Assembly (NCBI GenBank): GCA_015227615.1
Contig: JAALGZ010000048.1
Span: 220,920-284,919, forward strand
Reading direction: 5' to 3'
DNA: 64,000 bases
Origin: Labyrinthula sp. Ha
Taxonomy: Eukaryota; Sar; Bigyra; Labyrinthulida; Labyrinthulaceae
The notes beneath the pieces are model-generated. The model worked only from the letters and a program-made list of their open reading frames with translations, was not told where the DNA came from and did no database searches. Below, piece by piece: positions 46,665-56,871 of this stretch (position 1 is its first letter; each line of letters starts with the position of its first letter). A program made the position numbers and the translations under genes.

Positions 46665-47750
46665 TTAGTAAAAGAGTTTGTAAGGAAAAATAAGGATGAT
46701 ACCATAGATTTTGAAAATGCTCATAAACTGATTAGAGAATGGGCAAGGAGTAAAGGTAGTAAGGAGGTAAATATGATTATAGAAAATATAAGCAAGGTAC
46801 CTAAAAATGTTTGGCTGAAGGAAAGAATAAAAATAATTAGGTATCCAATTAGAATAAGATCAATGTCGGAAGGAGTATCAGAAGGTTTAAGTAGATCTAA
46901 AGATTGGTCATTTGAGCAGAAGGTAGTATTTGAAAAATTAAGTTTGGAATTTGGAATAGGAAATTGGAAAGAAATATGTTCATTAGGTTCCCTTTCTAGG
47001 AAGACTAAATCTCATATGGTAACTCTTCTTCAGGCATCGTTAGGGAGTCAATCGATAGAAGTATATAGAATGTTCAAAGTAAGGTTCGAGAAAATCAAAG
47101 AATATAATGACAGCCTGCAGAATGTTTATAGACGTAATGGAATTATTGTACGAACTGGAAAAGAAAGATCACCATTTGAATTAAGTAAAGAAAGAGAGTT
47201 TTAAGAGAAGAAATTTGAAGCACAGAGTGATCGAGAACATATTGAAGTTCCAGTTTTGAATGTGTCAGATTTAAATAATCCACGTCTTATGCTTCAAGAT
47301 ATAAGGAAAATGATCAAATTCATTAATAATTTTAACATAAAGAAAAAATTTAAAGAATCTGTAAATCATATCGAAGATAATGCAGTGGAAGTAGCTTGGC
47401 AAAAGGATAGTTTTAGATCAAAATTTGGGAACAAGTGGTATAGGGTGTTGCTTGACAGTGGTGCGGGAATTAGCTGTATAGGAAGTAGTATGGTATCTTC
47501 ATCCGAATTAAAAGTTGAAGGTGAAGAGTTGACCAGGTTAAGTAATGTATTTGGTGTAAGTGGGAGAAAATTAGAAATAGTAGGGTATGTTTGGAAAGAA
47601 ATTAATTTGATACATCCTAGAGTAAAAATGAGCTTGGGGAAGGTGTGTTTATATGTGCTGAAGAGATCAATGAATAAAGTGATAATAGGAGAAAAGGCAT
47701 TGAAAAAATATAAATTGAGACCCGTGGATGTATTGATGGGGGAGATGTAA
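46665..47750 (+). pseudogene. Gypsy-1 SANT-like segment followed by aspartic protease
   Basis: The same frame as the integrase, interrupted by TAA at 46662-46664 and 47202-47204. A Myb/SANT-like helical segment (DWSFEQKVVFEKLSLEFG, GNWKEICSLG) lies at about 46900-47040. The retropepsin active site YRVLLDSGAGISCIGSS is at 47436-47486 with its catalytic Asp codon at 47454, followed by the C-terminal NKVIIGEKALKKYKL, like LLIGKEVLKLHGL in Gypsy-0. A protease after integrase is the reverse of the normal Ty3 order and differs from Gypsy-0 and Gypsy-2. Confidence 0.75.
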
Positions 47751-47802
47751 TAATGTTGATCTTCAAATAACTGCCCTTGAGAACGATTTAAAAGAAAAAT
47801 GT

Positions 47803-48543
47803 TTGAAAGAGTGGGAGGATTTATATAAGAGTGAGTTGAATAAAAAAAAGGAAAGAAAAAAATATAAAAGGTTGTTTTCGAAATATTTGAAGGATAATAA
47901 CAATTGTTTTGAAGGGGTTCGAGTAGGTGAAATTAGTGATAATTTGTATAAGTTGGATGATTTGGAAAAAGTAGGGGAACAGTGTTTTATTGTTTGGAAG
48001 TAACCCAGAAGGAATAGATATATGGTTTCGGATGTGTTAGAGTTGGATTTGAAATTAGTAGGTGAGTATGATGTTGTTCTACTTGATCCTGCTTGGGATG
48101 ATGGAGTGTCGTCTAATCCTACAAGGGGGTTATCAATAACATATCCAATGATTAAAGTAGACCAAGTAAAACAAATCCCAGTTAATAAGCTCTGTCCTGT
48201 TGGATTTGTACCTTTATGGGTGACAAATTTGAGGTTGAAGGAGGGAATTGATATTTTGAAAACTTGGGGATGTCTATTAGTTGAAGTGGTAGTATGGGTA
48301 AAAAAGACCAGTAGCGGGAAACTTTGGCATTCTCATGGACAGTTCTTGCGGTATAATAAGGAAATATTGGTGTTTTCGGTTAGAGGAAAATCCATTTTAT
48401 CTAAATCAAGAAGTGGAGATGTGATAATGAGTAAAGTTCGTCAACAAAGTAGGAAGCCAGATGAGGTTTATCAACTCCTGGAAAGACTAAATCCAGATGC
48501 TAGATATTTAAAATTGTTTGGGAGAAGGTGGAATTGTCGTTAA
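47803..48543 (+). pseudogene. Gypsy-1 MT-A70-family adenine methyltransferase
   Basis: One frame with a TAA at 48001-48003. The methyltransferase part starts at or before 48022: EYDVVLLDPAWDD (the DPPW motif, here DPAW, at 48085-48096), GFVPLWVTNLRLKEGIDIL, WGCLLVEVVVWVKK, KLWHSHGQFLRYNKEILVF, RQQSRKPDEVYQLLERLNP and YLKLFGRRWN. These follow the METTL3/IME4 order: SAM-binding DPPW, FLWVT, HxxE-type region, KPDE and LFGR. The expected GW-x-xGN tail after LFGR is missing. A frameshift near 47750 separates it from the protease. DPAW and the short end suggest reduced or no activity. Confidence 0.8.
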
Positions 48544-48594
48544 GGTTGTTGTACTATCAGTTTAGATGGAGCATCGAGCTTATAAAGAAAGCAG

Positions 48595-49026
48595 TGTTGA
48601 AATAAGTTAGTTTTGGTTTGTAAATGTATGAGAAAGAGCTGATGTTCTGACCTCTAGTATTGAAATATAAAGATAGATGTATGTCGAGTGGGTGAGGTAT
48701 ATCCGAACCTTTGTTGAGAGCCAAGCGGAGCTCTTATGGGTAAATATAGGCTTTTTTAGATTTATGAGAAATGGACTTTATTAGAAATATAAAATTAATG
48801 GTAATGTCATATTGGAAGGTAACGGAAGAGTACCAATATGATCACCTGGTTTGGTGAAATACAGTTTCAATGATGATAGAACTCGAACTGTAGTTTGCTG
48901 AATACAAAGATATGTAAGTTTTTTAAGCCTTAAGCAATATATAGAAGAAGTTTACAATAGTTTTAAGAAACTGAGAAGAAAAGGAAGAAATTAGAAGTTT
49001 TCATTGAAAGCTAGACGTACTCAATA
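48595..49026 (+). repeat. 3' LTR of Gypsy-1
   Basis: Begins TGTTGAAATAAGTTAG and matches 41294-41732 with scattered substitutions and small indels. It is preceded by a purine-rich AAAGAAAGCAG that could be the polypurine tract. Confidence 0.85.
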
Positions 49027-49499
49027 ATAAAACATAATCACATAAACAATCTACGAGAAGAAACCATAGCTAATTGTTATAAAGATATTTGTATCCAGAG
49101 ATCATACACTTCGACTACATAAAAGAACCGGAATCTGCAAATCCCATCACATACTTCGACTAGGACTTAAGCTCAAAAGCTTCACTGTGTATAAACTGCA
49201 ACATTGGTAACAAGTTATATCCAAAAATTGAGAATCAAGATGAAACAGACACGATAATTCAGATCTACGAGAAGTCCATTCGATAAATATTAAGGTAAAA
49301 TAAAGAAATATAACAGTAGAAGTATCGATAAAGTGATCCGTGAAGTATCTAAAAAGGTGTTTCCAATGCTTGGAGAGCAAAAAGACACATATATACACAC
49401 AAAAGGAGTATTATCGAATAAATAAGGGAATGAGTCAAAACCAGTTAAATCACAAGTCACTACGGATCAACTTGCACAAGCGATCAAATACTTAAAAAT
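49027..49499. other. No gene recognised
   Basis: AT-rich flank of Gypsy-1. The interrupted RT of Gypsy-0 does not resume here as far as I can read. It may hold upstream parts of the copia remnant that follows. Confidence 0.4.
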
Positions 49500-50260
49500 T
49501 CCATTGAAAACTTCGACATATCTACCGATAATACTGTTGTAGGCAATAGAATATACATCAGCTCACAATTGATAAACTATTCATCTTTACCCGAAAAGAA
49601 ATCTCTTCCTATAGTTAATCAGAGAAAATTTTGCAAATGAAAGGTCGGAACGATGAGTAATTTTTGTATGCGGCTTACCAGAAAGAAATTGCGTCCTTCG
49701 AAGGTACCAGAACATTCAAGGTCTTTCCTCGTCCAGCAAAGTTGGAAAGATTTATTAGAATAATTGACTTATTTAGAGTAAAATCCAATATGAAAAATAA
49801 ATTTTGAAAGGGCCTAGACTGTGGGCAAATAAAAACAAATATCAAGGAGAAACAAGAAAGAAAGTCCCGTAACATTATGTGCCAGTTGCTCCGATATCTA
49901 CCATTCAACTATCCATATCCCTAACACTTAGATTCTAACATGGTTAAGACAACTCAACATTGCGGGGATGTTTATATATGGATTGCTTGAAAATTCGATT
50001 TAAATGGAAATTCCAAAGGGACATCTCCAAAAGGACAAAAGGAAATAACATGGAAAACTAATACATCTATTTATGAATTTAGAAACATACCAAGAATATC
50101 ACACAATATGCTAACTGAAGTATCAGAAACTTTAGAAATGAAGCTGATCCCAAACGATAAATGTATTTTTATGAACAATTGCAGAAGAAAGCGTATAGCG
50201 ATGATAATATATTTAGATTATTTATCATAAAATGGAAAACTCCAACATGTATATACGTTC
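49500..50260 (+). mobile_element. Decayed Ty1/copia reverse transcriptase
   Basis: No long frame, but ordered copia RT blocks appear across shifting frames: YQKEIASFEGTRTFKVFPRP and LFRVKSN (49677-49800), HYVPVAPISTIQLSISL (about 49873-49925), YGLLENSI with MEIPKG (about 49975-50022), and CIFMNN...IIYLDY (about 50163-50222) in the place of the CVF...LYVDD motif. The order and spacing match Ty1/copia rather than Ty3/gypsy RT. At least four breaks; dead. No LTRs identified. Confidence 0.7.
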
Positions 50261-51772
50261 AAAAAAAATGATAAAACAAAGATTCAAACTTACCTTTAGC
50301 TTTGTAGCCTCCCCATATCTTGCTATCTATGTATCCACTTATTACTCATCTATTATATGTTGTATATTCAAGTATCATCATGGCTTAAAATGAAACTAGC
50401 GTTGTGGTTTTAATTAATTAATCAAATGGTGCTAAATTATCTGAGACTACAATTGTCAAAAGAGCCGATACATATCATACAATGGTTATTTATTCAGTTC
50501 TTTGTGACAGAATTATGTACACCCCTAGTTTTAGAGCATTGCTGAATTCGAGGCAATAAAAATCATAGAGATATTATTGAGCTCTAAAGCCACGTTCTTA
50601 TAAAACCTTGTTCCTGAGGATATGATAATCCCATGTATGAAGTAATGCAAGGTAACTCAAGATTTTTAGCACATATAAACCACCAGTTTTTTCATTTTTC
50701 AATGATATAGCAATGGTGCGCTTAACGGATTTAGATGAAATAGAGTGCTTTGCCTTGGAAAAAAGATGGTGTGATTGTGCATAATATTAAAAAAAATCCA
50801 ACAGCTACACTACGATCAGCTTTTACATATTCCTTGAAAAGCCATTGTCTTCTCCTATTATTTTGTTGAACTTCTCTGTACTTAATTCTTGGATTCAGAG
50901 TCCCAGGGACCTGTAAGTCAGGTTTGACCCATGCTAGAACGTTCTTATGGCGTATATGCTAATTGGGAAACTTTCAAACCAATCTGAGTCAAACAAAATA
51001 TATAACTACATAAGCAACAACCCGGGTCTTCAAATTATTCTTACTTTACCCAGTATAATTCTCTTCGCATTTCTTCTATTTTATTAATTATTTGTTAATG
51101 TTTACTGAAATAATGTATAAATATAACGTGACCCAATAATAAATAATGGCTTCTAAAAAATAGTTTGGTAAGTACCTACTCCTGAGTAAAATATAAACCA
51201 CAAGAAAAACTAAAGTGAGTTTTCCAGTATAGTCTAAAATATCCTAGCTGGCTTCCCTGGTATCTGATCTGCAGAAGTTACTCTGAGAACATCTATCAAT
51301 CTTTCAGCAATGTGTTATTTTAGCATATGAACTCATTCTAGCAAATTCTAACCTCATCTATTAATAACTTAATTTTTTATTGATCTTTGAAATCTTTGAA
51401 TCCTGAACTTCTATCTTCGGAAGCAGATAAGCTTTAAGGGCTTCATATAAGACTGTTCGATTCAAATCGTTTCCCAGCCATCAAACCTGCGGTTTAAAAT
51501 TGCTAAAGAAATAATAAAAACTAAACCTTCTGTCATAAGCATTTTCAACAAAAACTTAGTACACTAATTTTCATATGTGTAGTACTATCTTCCTGAAGAG
51601 GGCATAAAAGCAATCCATAGTGTTCTTTTTCAATGTTTTCCTATTAAGAATTAAAACTAACCTTTTCTTCTAGATTTTTCTCATACCTTTTACATTCTAA
51701 ATGAATGTATTCCATATAAATATGGTTAACACAATAAGAACTGTAGCGTAAAAAGCTCTTTTGCTACTATGT
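50261..51772. other. No gene recognised
   Basis: AT-rich sequence with stops on both strands. It may contain more of the copia element (RNase H side), but I could not recognise its motifs. Confidence 0.4.
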
Positions 51773-51776
51773 AGAT

Positions 51777-51916
51777 TGGTCTGAGTTCTCCGGTAACTCA
51801 GTAAATAATATGCTCGTGGAAATTTCAAAGACTTTTTGTATTCGTGGTGTTAAGTGTTAACCGACATATATTGTGTTTTTCCTGTATATGTCCAGTTTGG
51901 ACATGTCTATATTACA
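51777..51916 (-). repeat. 3' LTR of Gypsy-2
   Basis: On the plus strand it starts TGGTCTGAGTTCTCCGG and ends CTATATTACA. It matches 58577-58716. The purine-rich AATGGGGCGA beside it on the element strand is a likely polypurine tract. Confidence 0.85.
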
Positions 51917-51939
51917 TCGCCCCATTAAAGGTTTCAAAC

Positions 51940-53673
51940 TTAAATCATGGCATTGGGACGTTGTGAGTAAGTCAACTCATTGCCAATGTAGTACCATCCA
52001 TCAACAACGGCGTGACTTCTTGCAAATATTTCCAGTTTTAATCCATCTGGAATCACTCCATCGATACGTTTCCTAAGTTCATCCGGTTTCCTGTGTTCAG
52101 GTAATCTTCCTGCTCGAATAACGTCGACACCAAAACATCTTGAAAGTATTCCCCGCGGCGTATCTCCAGTGCTATAGACGTGAACCTCTTCCACGGCGCT
52201 TAATACTAATCCGCTGACGTTCTGGTGCAACGTGCCTCCTTTACCCTGCTTGATCCAATAAATCGTTGCCTCCTTCTTGAAATCTTGCTTTCCTAACTCG
52301 TGATCCGCTTGGTCCGCTGTTCCCTTCGTAACCCACATGAACACGAAGTCATTCCTGTACAGCCTCCTAAAGGGTATTTGGAAAATCTCCTCCATCGACA
52401 AGGATTCGCATCCCAAGGCTAACCCACGGATTGGGTCACAAACTACGACATTCCACGGCGGGTCCACTATAATAGCATCGAGAAGCTGGCTTCTAGCATA
52501 AACAATATCTTTTATGTAGGCGTTCCAGTTGATCTTCCTGACATCCACGTTATCTAGTCGCACCAATCGCTGAGCCACTAGCCCTTCACCAATCTCTACG
52601 TCGCCCCAAAATACCTTGTAGAGGCAGTTTTTCCCGATTCGTTCCGCTCTCCATGGTTCCATATTACCCGGTTGGATTTCATCTGGTAGTTCGTCATACT
52701 GGTTTTCCCTAAGCTCCAATAAAATGTCGTTACATCTAAATCGGTCAAGGGTCGTCTTAGCATCTTGTACCTCGTAGACGTTGACTCTTTCTTTCATATC
52801 TGCGATCTCAACTTCCCGATTCGCTATTGGCGGCAGCCTTCGCTCCTTCTCTTCCTCTCCCCTTTTTACTTTCTCAAGGAACTGGAGGGTCTCGCACCTT
52901 TCTTTTGCCGTAATATTTCTTCGGTAGAATGCGATCGTTCCAACTTCTCCGCTCGTCCTGAACCCGTATTTAAATAAGTTGAAGTATCTTCTTACCAATG
53001 CTTCTGGCTTCGTTATAACTCGTGTTTTCTCAACGTAGAATTGAGTGCCATATTTCGTACGGTTATCTTGGGCTACCTTTTCAACATCCAGCTGCAACTT
53101 CGTGTATTCGTAAATAGATTGCTTTGATAGCAAATTTTGTGTTTCCTGGTAGATAGCTTGGGTACTCCTGTTGGTTATATGTCTTTCTGAAATAATCCTT
53201 CCGTACACACCTACTCCATACGTTCTAATGTATGATCGTAACACTTCTAGTTCGTTTTCGGTCCATCGTCCAGGAATCGACATCGCCGAAATGACTACTG
53301 TATTCTTAACTCTTTTTAAATATTTCTGCGCTCGTTCTTTAATTTCTCTTATCTGGGACGTATCTCTTAAATACTCGTGAACTACGTCCGGCAGATCCTC
53401 TTTGATTGTAACTAAGGGTTCCCAAGTTTCATCCTCGTGCAGGAACCCTTTCCAACATATCTTTAACTCGTAGATTCTATCCTTAAGGCTCAGCCCGCGA
53501 ATAGCATAAACTTCAAGTAAACCTAAATCAGAAGGATATTGCTCAGCTATTTCCTTCGTTGGCATCCAGTCTGTTGGTTCATACAGCATTAGTCTTGTAG
53601 CGTGAGCTCTTTGCCTTGAACCGAAAAGGGATTCCACTTCGTATACGTTTGAAGAATCGGTGCTTTTTACCAT
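51940..53673 (-). CDS. Gypsy-2 chromodomain-like + SANT-like + MT-A70 methyltransferase
   Basis: 577 residues uninterrupted. Residues 50-90 are chromodomain-like (GLLEVYAIRGLSLKDRIYEL, CWKGFLHEDETWEPL). Residues 134-182 are Myb/SANT-like (GRWTENELEVLRSYIRTYG, RSTQAIYQE). About 385-577 is an MT-A70 domain: AIIVDPPWNVVV with DPPW at residues 404-407 (52453-52464), NDFVFMWVTKG, EATIYWIKQGKGG, EEVHVYSTGD, HRKPDELRKRIDG, LEIFARSHAVVDGWYYIGNEL. This is the full METTL3/IME4 motif series including the GW..GN tail, so SAM-dependent N6-adenine methylation of RNA or DNA is predicted. The same frame continues upstream into integrase through a TAA at 53686-53688, so it is part of the pol polyprotein. Substrate cannot be told from sequence; the chromo and SANT parts suggest action at chromatin. 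Confidence 0.85.
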   Translation of the reverse strand: MVKSTDSSNVYEVESLFGSRQRAHATRLMLYEPTDWMPTKEIAEQYPSDLGLLEVYAIRGLSLKDRIYELKICWKGFLHEDETWEPLVTIKEDLPDVVHEYLRDTSQIREIKERAQKYLKRVKNTVVISAMSIPGRWTENELEVLRSYIRTYGVGVYGRIISERHITNRSTQAIYQETQNLLSKQSIYEYTKLQLDVEKVAQDNRTKYGTQFYVEKTRVITKPEALVRRYFNLFKYGFRTSGEVGTIAFYRRNITAKERCETLQFLEKVKRGEEEKERRLPPIANREVEIADMKERVNVYEVQDAKTTLDRFRCNDILLELRENQYDELPDEIQPGNMEPWRAERIGKNCLYKVFWGDVEIGEGLVAQRLVRLDNVDVRKINWNAYIKDIVYARSQLLDAIIVDPPWNVVVCDPIRGLALGCESLSMEEIFQIPFRRLYRNDFVFMWVTKGTADQADHELGKQDFKKEATIYWIKQGKGGTLHQNVSGLVLSAVEEVHVYSTGDTPRGILSRCFGVDVIRAGRLPEHRKPDELRKRIDGVIPDGLKLEIFARSHAVVDGWYYIGNELTYSQRPNAMI

Positions 53674-53685
53674 GTGCGGTCCTGT

Positions 53686-54858
53686 TTATTTTTTTAGCTT
53701 CTTGTATCTTTCTGAGCTTGTGCCAGCCCTTGACAACAAAACCCAATCGCCAGGAACGAATTGCGTAACTTCTACAATGTTCTTCTCATTGTATCTCGTA
53801 TTCTCTCTATCCCTCAGGAGCTTCGTATGGGAATACGTCTGCTCCCGGATCCTCCTGATTTCTCTCGATAGTTTTTTTACCTCCTCTTTTATTTTCTTCA
53901 CTGACTTCGGCTTCCGCATCACTTGTATCCCTTTTCCTTCAGCGTATGGGACTGCGTAAGTATTCTTCGCCCACAAGTTCCCCTCACCCTTAAACTACAT
54001 GAAGACTTCGCTGGGTGTTAATCCACGGTTGATCTTACTCACCGAATGGTTCAGCTGATACTCGATGTGTTGGAGAAGATCCGGCCATTCCTTATCGCCC
54101 ATCCTATATTCCGATAAAAGTGTCCTTAAAATTCTCAATATCGGACCGTTGGTGGTCTCCACACCACCGTTTGTGAAAGGTGAATAACTTATTGCCCATT
54201 GCTGGGGGAACCTAAAAAGGTGTTGCATCAGGTCCAACAACTTATTACAGAAGTGTGACCCGCAATCTGTGAACAGGACAAAGTTCTTCAAGAATCCGTA
54301 TCTGCTTATCCACCAACATAACGCTCTTGCCGCTGCCAATGCCGTAGCTCTCTTTTCGTAGCTTAACTGTAGTTTTCGACTGAGGGAATCAACGAGGACT
54401 AAAATATATCCAGATTCATCTATATAAAGAAAATCCATTAGTAAAATCTCCCTCGGTCTTGACCCTAGCACTGTTATATCTATCGGTCTTCGTACCAACT
54501 TTGAACCCTTCGTGCAGTGTATGCAGACTACTGACAGCCTCTTCAGTATTTCTTTAAGTATCGTGTTGCTAAAATCAAATGTGTAGCCAGCTGTCAACTC
54601 CTCGTAACTTCGCGTAGCAGGCGGGTGCATGCTTGTATTGTGGAAATGGCACAAGAATTTTGGAAACGCTTCCTTTGGTATCCAAATCTTCCCTTTCTTC
54701 CTGCAGACATTGACTTTACCTTCTTGAATTGTCCTGGTCTCTACTGGTGATAATTTTCCGGTTGCCAACTGAGCCTTTCCGATATCATCTAGCGTCATCG
54801 GTTTCCATTTACCATCAAAGGCTGGGCTGAAAATGCTTATTCTTGAGACGTCAAGCAT
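53686..54858 (-). pseudogene. Gypsy-2 integrase
   Basis: 54858-53995 plus 53976-53686, one frame broken by a TAG at 53995-53997. Zinc-binding part HFHNTSMHPP...CIHC, then the catalytic DDE: LLMDFLYID, LFTDCGSHFCNK, NGGVETTNG, all intact. The C-terminal part has FVPGDWVLLSRAGTSSERYKK, the usual GDWVLL element. Then a TAA (53686-53688) and TGPHMV, leading to the chromodomain-like segment. Catalytic residues are complete, unlike Gypsy-1. Confidence 0.85.
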
Positions 54859-54894
54859 CTCAGCGTATCTTCGTGCCGTATCGTGCTCTGCTGA

Positions 54895-56450
54895 CTAATT
54901 CTTGGCCCTGTTTCCTACTTTCATCTCTCGGTTGGACTTAAGAGCTTCCTCTGTCATTTGTGTCGCATCTACGTCATTCAGGGAGTTCTCGTTGCCCCAA
55001 CTTGAGAGGGCATCTGTGAAAACATTCTTTACCCCTTCGACATGAACAGCTTCTACATTGCAGCCCTGGAGCTTCATTCCCAGCGATAAATCTCTCGTTG
55101 TGGCTTTTATTGTCCATACTACCCGGCTCAAGTATGTGTACCAAGTTGCGGTGGTACGTAAATTATATAACCGGACGTGGGTGCCCGAGAACCAAATAAT
55201 CTAGTTTCTTGCAAACGTGTATCAAGGGATACAACTCTTTTGAGCTGAGGTGCCACTTGTAAGGGCTACCTTCGAACTTCCCACTGAAAAACATAATAGG
55301 TTTGTGGACTTGACTATTGATTCCTTCTTTAGCGAGTTCTTCGTATTCACATTGCGTCACTATCCCGCTCCAGCATTTAATAGAAGCGTCGGTGAAAATA
55401 CAGAGCACCTTGTTCGAATCGTAGACTTCTAAGGCTTCCTTTGCTGCTTTGGAGATCATTGCCAGAACATCATCCCAGGCATTTTTCGGTTTTTGCGTCC
55501 ATATTATCTGTTCGTTTTTTTCTTTCAAAGCTTTCTTCGACCCACTTATTTCTATTCCTTCTGCTAGCGCGCCCTTAAGCTCCGCTAATCTAGGTATAGA
55601 TGGTGCAAGCCAAGTGGCCAAATATATCACTTCTCCCATCTGATGGTTAAAAACCGGCTTCCTCGTTCTAAGGATTTTCTCGTAATATTCTGGCAAGAAG
55701 TTCCACTTACTATTCACCAACCTTCTGCCACAATAATCCACTTTTCTCGACGCCAAGTCGAACTTAGCTAAACTCATTCTCACCTTCATTTTCCTTACGC
55801 TCTCGAGGAACCTTGAAAGAACCTGTAAATACATAGCCTCACTTTCGGCGTAGAGGTATGAGTCGTCGATACACTGTATTATTCCATTGCTCGCCCCATG
55901 AAGAAACCAGTGGATTTACAAACTTCTTCTACAACACTTTGATGAAACAACATCGGACTATTCGTCCAACCCTTTGGGCAGCTACACTGATGGTAGACCG
56001 TTCCCCACGGAGTCATAAGTCCAAAATACTTTCGAGACTCCTGGCTAACTTTGACTTGATCGTAGCCGGATTTTATATCGAATCCTCCGTAGACTTTTGC
56101 CCTTAAAGTTCTATTTATTAGGTTTTCCAGCATCGGAAGTTGAAGAGCACTCTTGATCGTAATTTTGTTTAAAGGCTTCATGTTTACTACTAATCTAAAC
56201 TACTTGGGACCCTTCTTTGGAACTATGAATATTCTTGCGGCGTACTGGTTATTGTAGGTGTTAGCTTTATTGATCAATCCTTGAGCTTCCATCGTCCTTA
56301 TATTTTTCCGTAGCCATGTTTTCTGTCTTGTTCCAACTAGCCTCGTTTTCACTGTTAAGCTCGATGACGCGTCCTTCTTTAATATACATTCGACTTCGGA
56401 AAGGTTAGATATTTCTATTCGGGATTTTGAGAGTACGAAGCATGTTCAGT
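54895..56450 (-). pseudogene. Gypsy-2 reverse transcriptase and RNase H
   Basis: RT: LRKNIRTMEAQGLINKAN, AARIFIVPKKGPK, a TAG where a Trp is likely, then FRLVVNMKPLN, GGFDIKSGYDQVKV and FGLMTPWGTVYH in 56181-55879. A frameshift near 55895 precedes the active site read as CIDDSYLYA near 55848-55875, Cys instead of Tyr or Phe at the first position. RNase H: CIFTDASIKCWSG and FFSGKFEGSPYKWHLSSKEL, then a TAA at 55163-55165, YHRNLVHIL, another shift, and VVWTIKATTRDLSLGMKLQG to 54895. The catalytic acidic residues visible are intact. Confidence 0.82.
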
Positions 56451-56865
56451 ATTGACTGAGAAGGTTCTCTATTTGTGAATAAAAATCCATCGTGAACTCG
56501 TTTCTTTCCTTCATCTGTTTTACCGTTTCGTGGATCTTGGCTAAAATATCGGCCTTCTCAGCTGGGTAGGTCTCACCCTCTTCCTTCCTTTCATTCTTCA
56601 GCTCTTCTTCGGATACGACTTTGTGATCCCCACCTACAGTATTTTCCATATCTGTGAATATATCCTTCTCTTTGTCACTAAAAAGTATTGATTCCGAACT
56701 CAGAATCTCAAGCTTCTTGTAAAAAGCCTCGTACTTGTCGTGTTTATTTGTGTTTCCTAGGGCTGCATATCGTGTTACTGCAGCTTTGACAGGAACGTGC
56801 TCTTCGTCCTCGATTCTTTTTCCCGCATATTTATTTCTTTCCTCGTTCGTCAGCTTCTGTAGCAC
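56446..56865 (-). pseudogene. Gypsy-2 charged linker between protease and RT
   Basis: 139 codons rich in Glu and Lys (DEEHVPVKAAVTRY, VVSEEELKNERKEEGETYP) in the pol frame, between the TAA at 56872 and the TGA at 56446-56448. No catalytic motif; probably the tether before the RT. Confidence 0.6.
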
Positions 56866-56871
56866 TTGTTC

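Larger units (their letters stand above)
41294..49026 (+). mobile_element. Gypsy-1: Ty3/gypsy retrotransposon carrying an MT-A70 methyltransferase
   Basis: Two direct LTRs flank a 6.9-kb interior with gag, RT, RNase H, integrase, chromodomain-like, SANT-like, protease and MT-A70 remains, in that order. Frames are largely collinear but hold many stops. LTR identity is in the low 90s per cent by eye, so this is an older copy than Gypsy-2. It lies inside the RT of Gypsy-0. No target-site duplication was found. Confidence 0.85.

Noticed and set aside
41294-49026. Gypsy-1 target-site duplication
   Set aside because: Bases left of 41294 (ACTTT) and right of the 3' LTR (ATAAT or ATAAA) do not match.
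51440-51475. GTTCGATTC resembling a tRNA T-arm
   Set aside because: The flanking bases do not form a T stem, and no acceptor, D or anticodon arms are found upstream.
51940-56865. TAA/TAG read as glutamine (altered genetic code)
   Set aside because: Host genes here end in TAA, TAG and TGA at proper family ends, and A2 and A3 use TAA and TGA at the same position; the stops in gypsy elements fit mutation.
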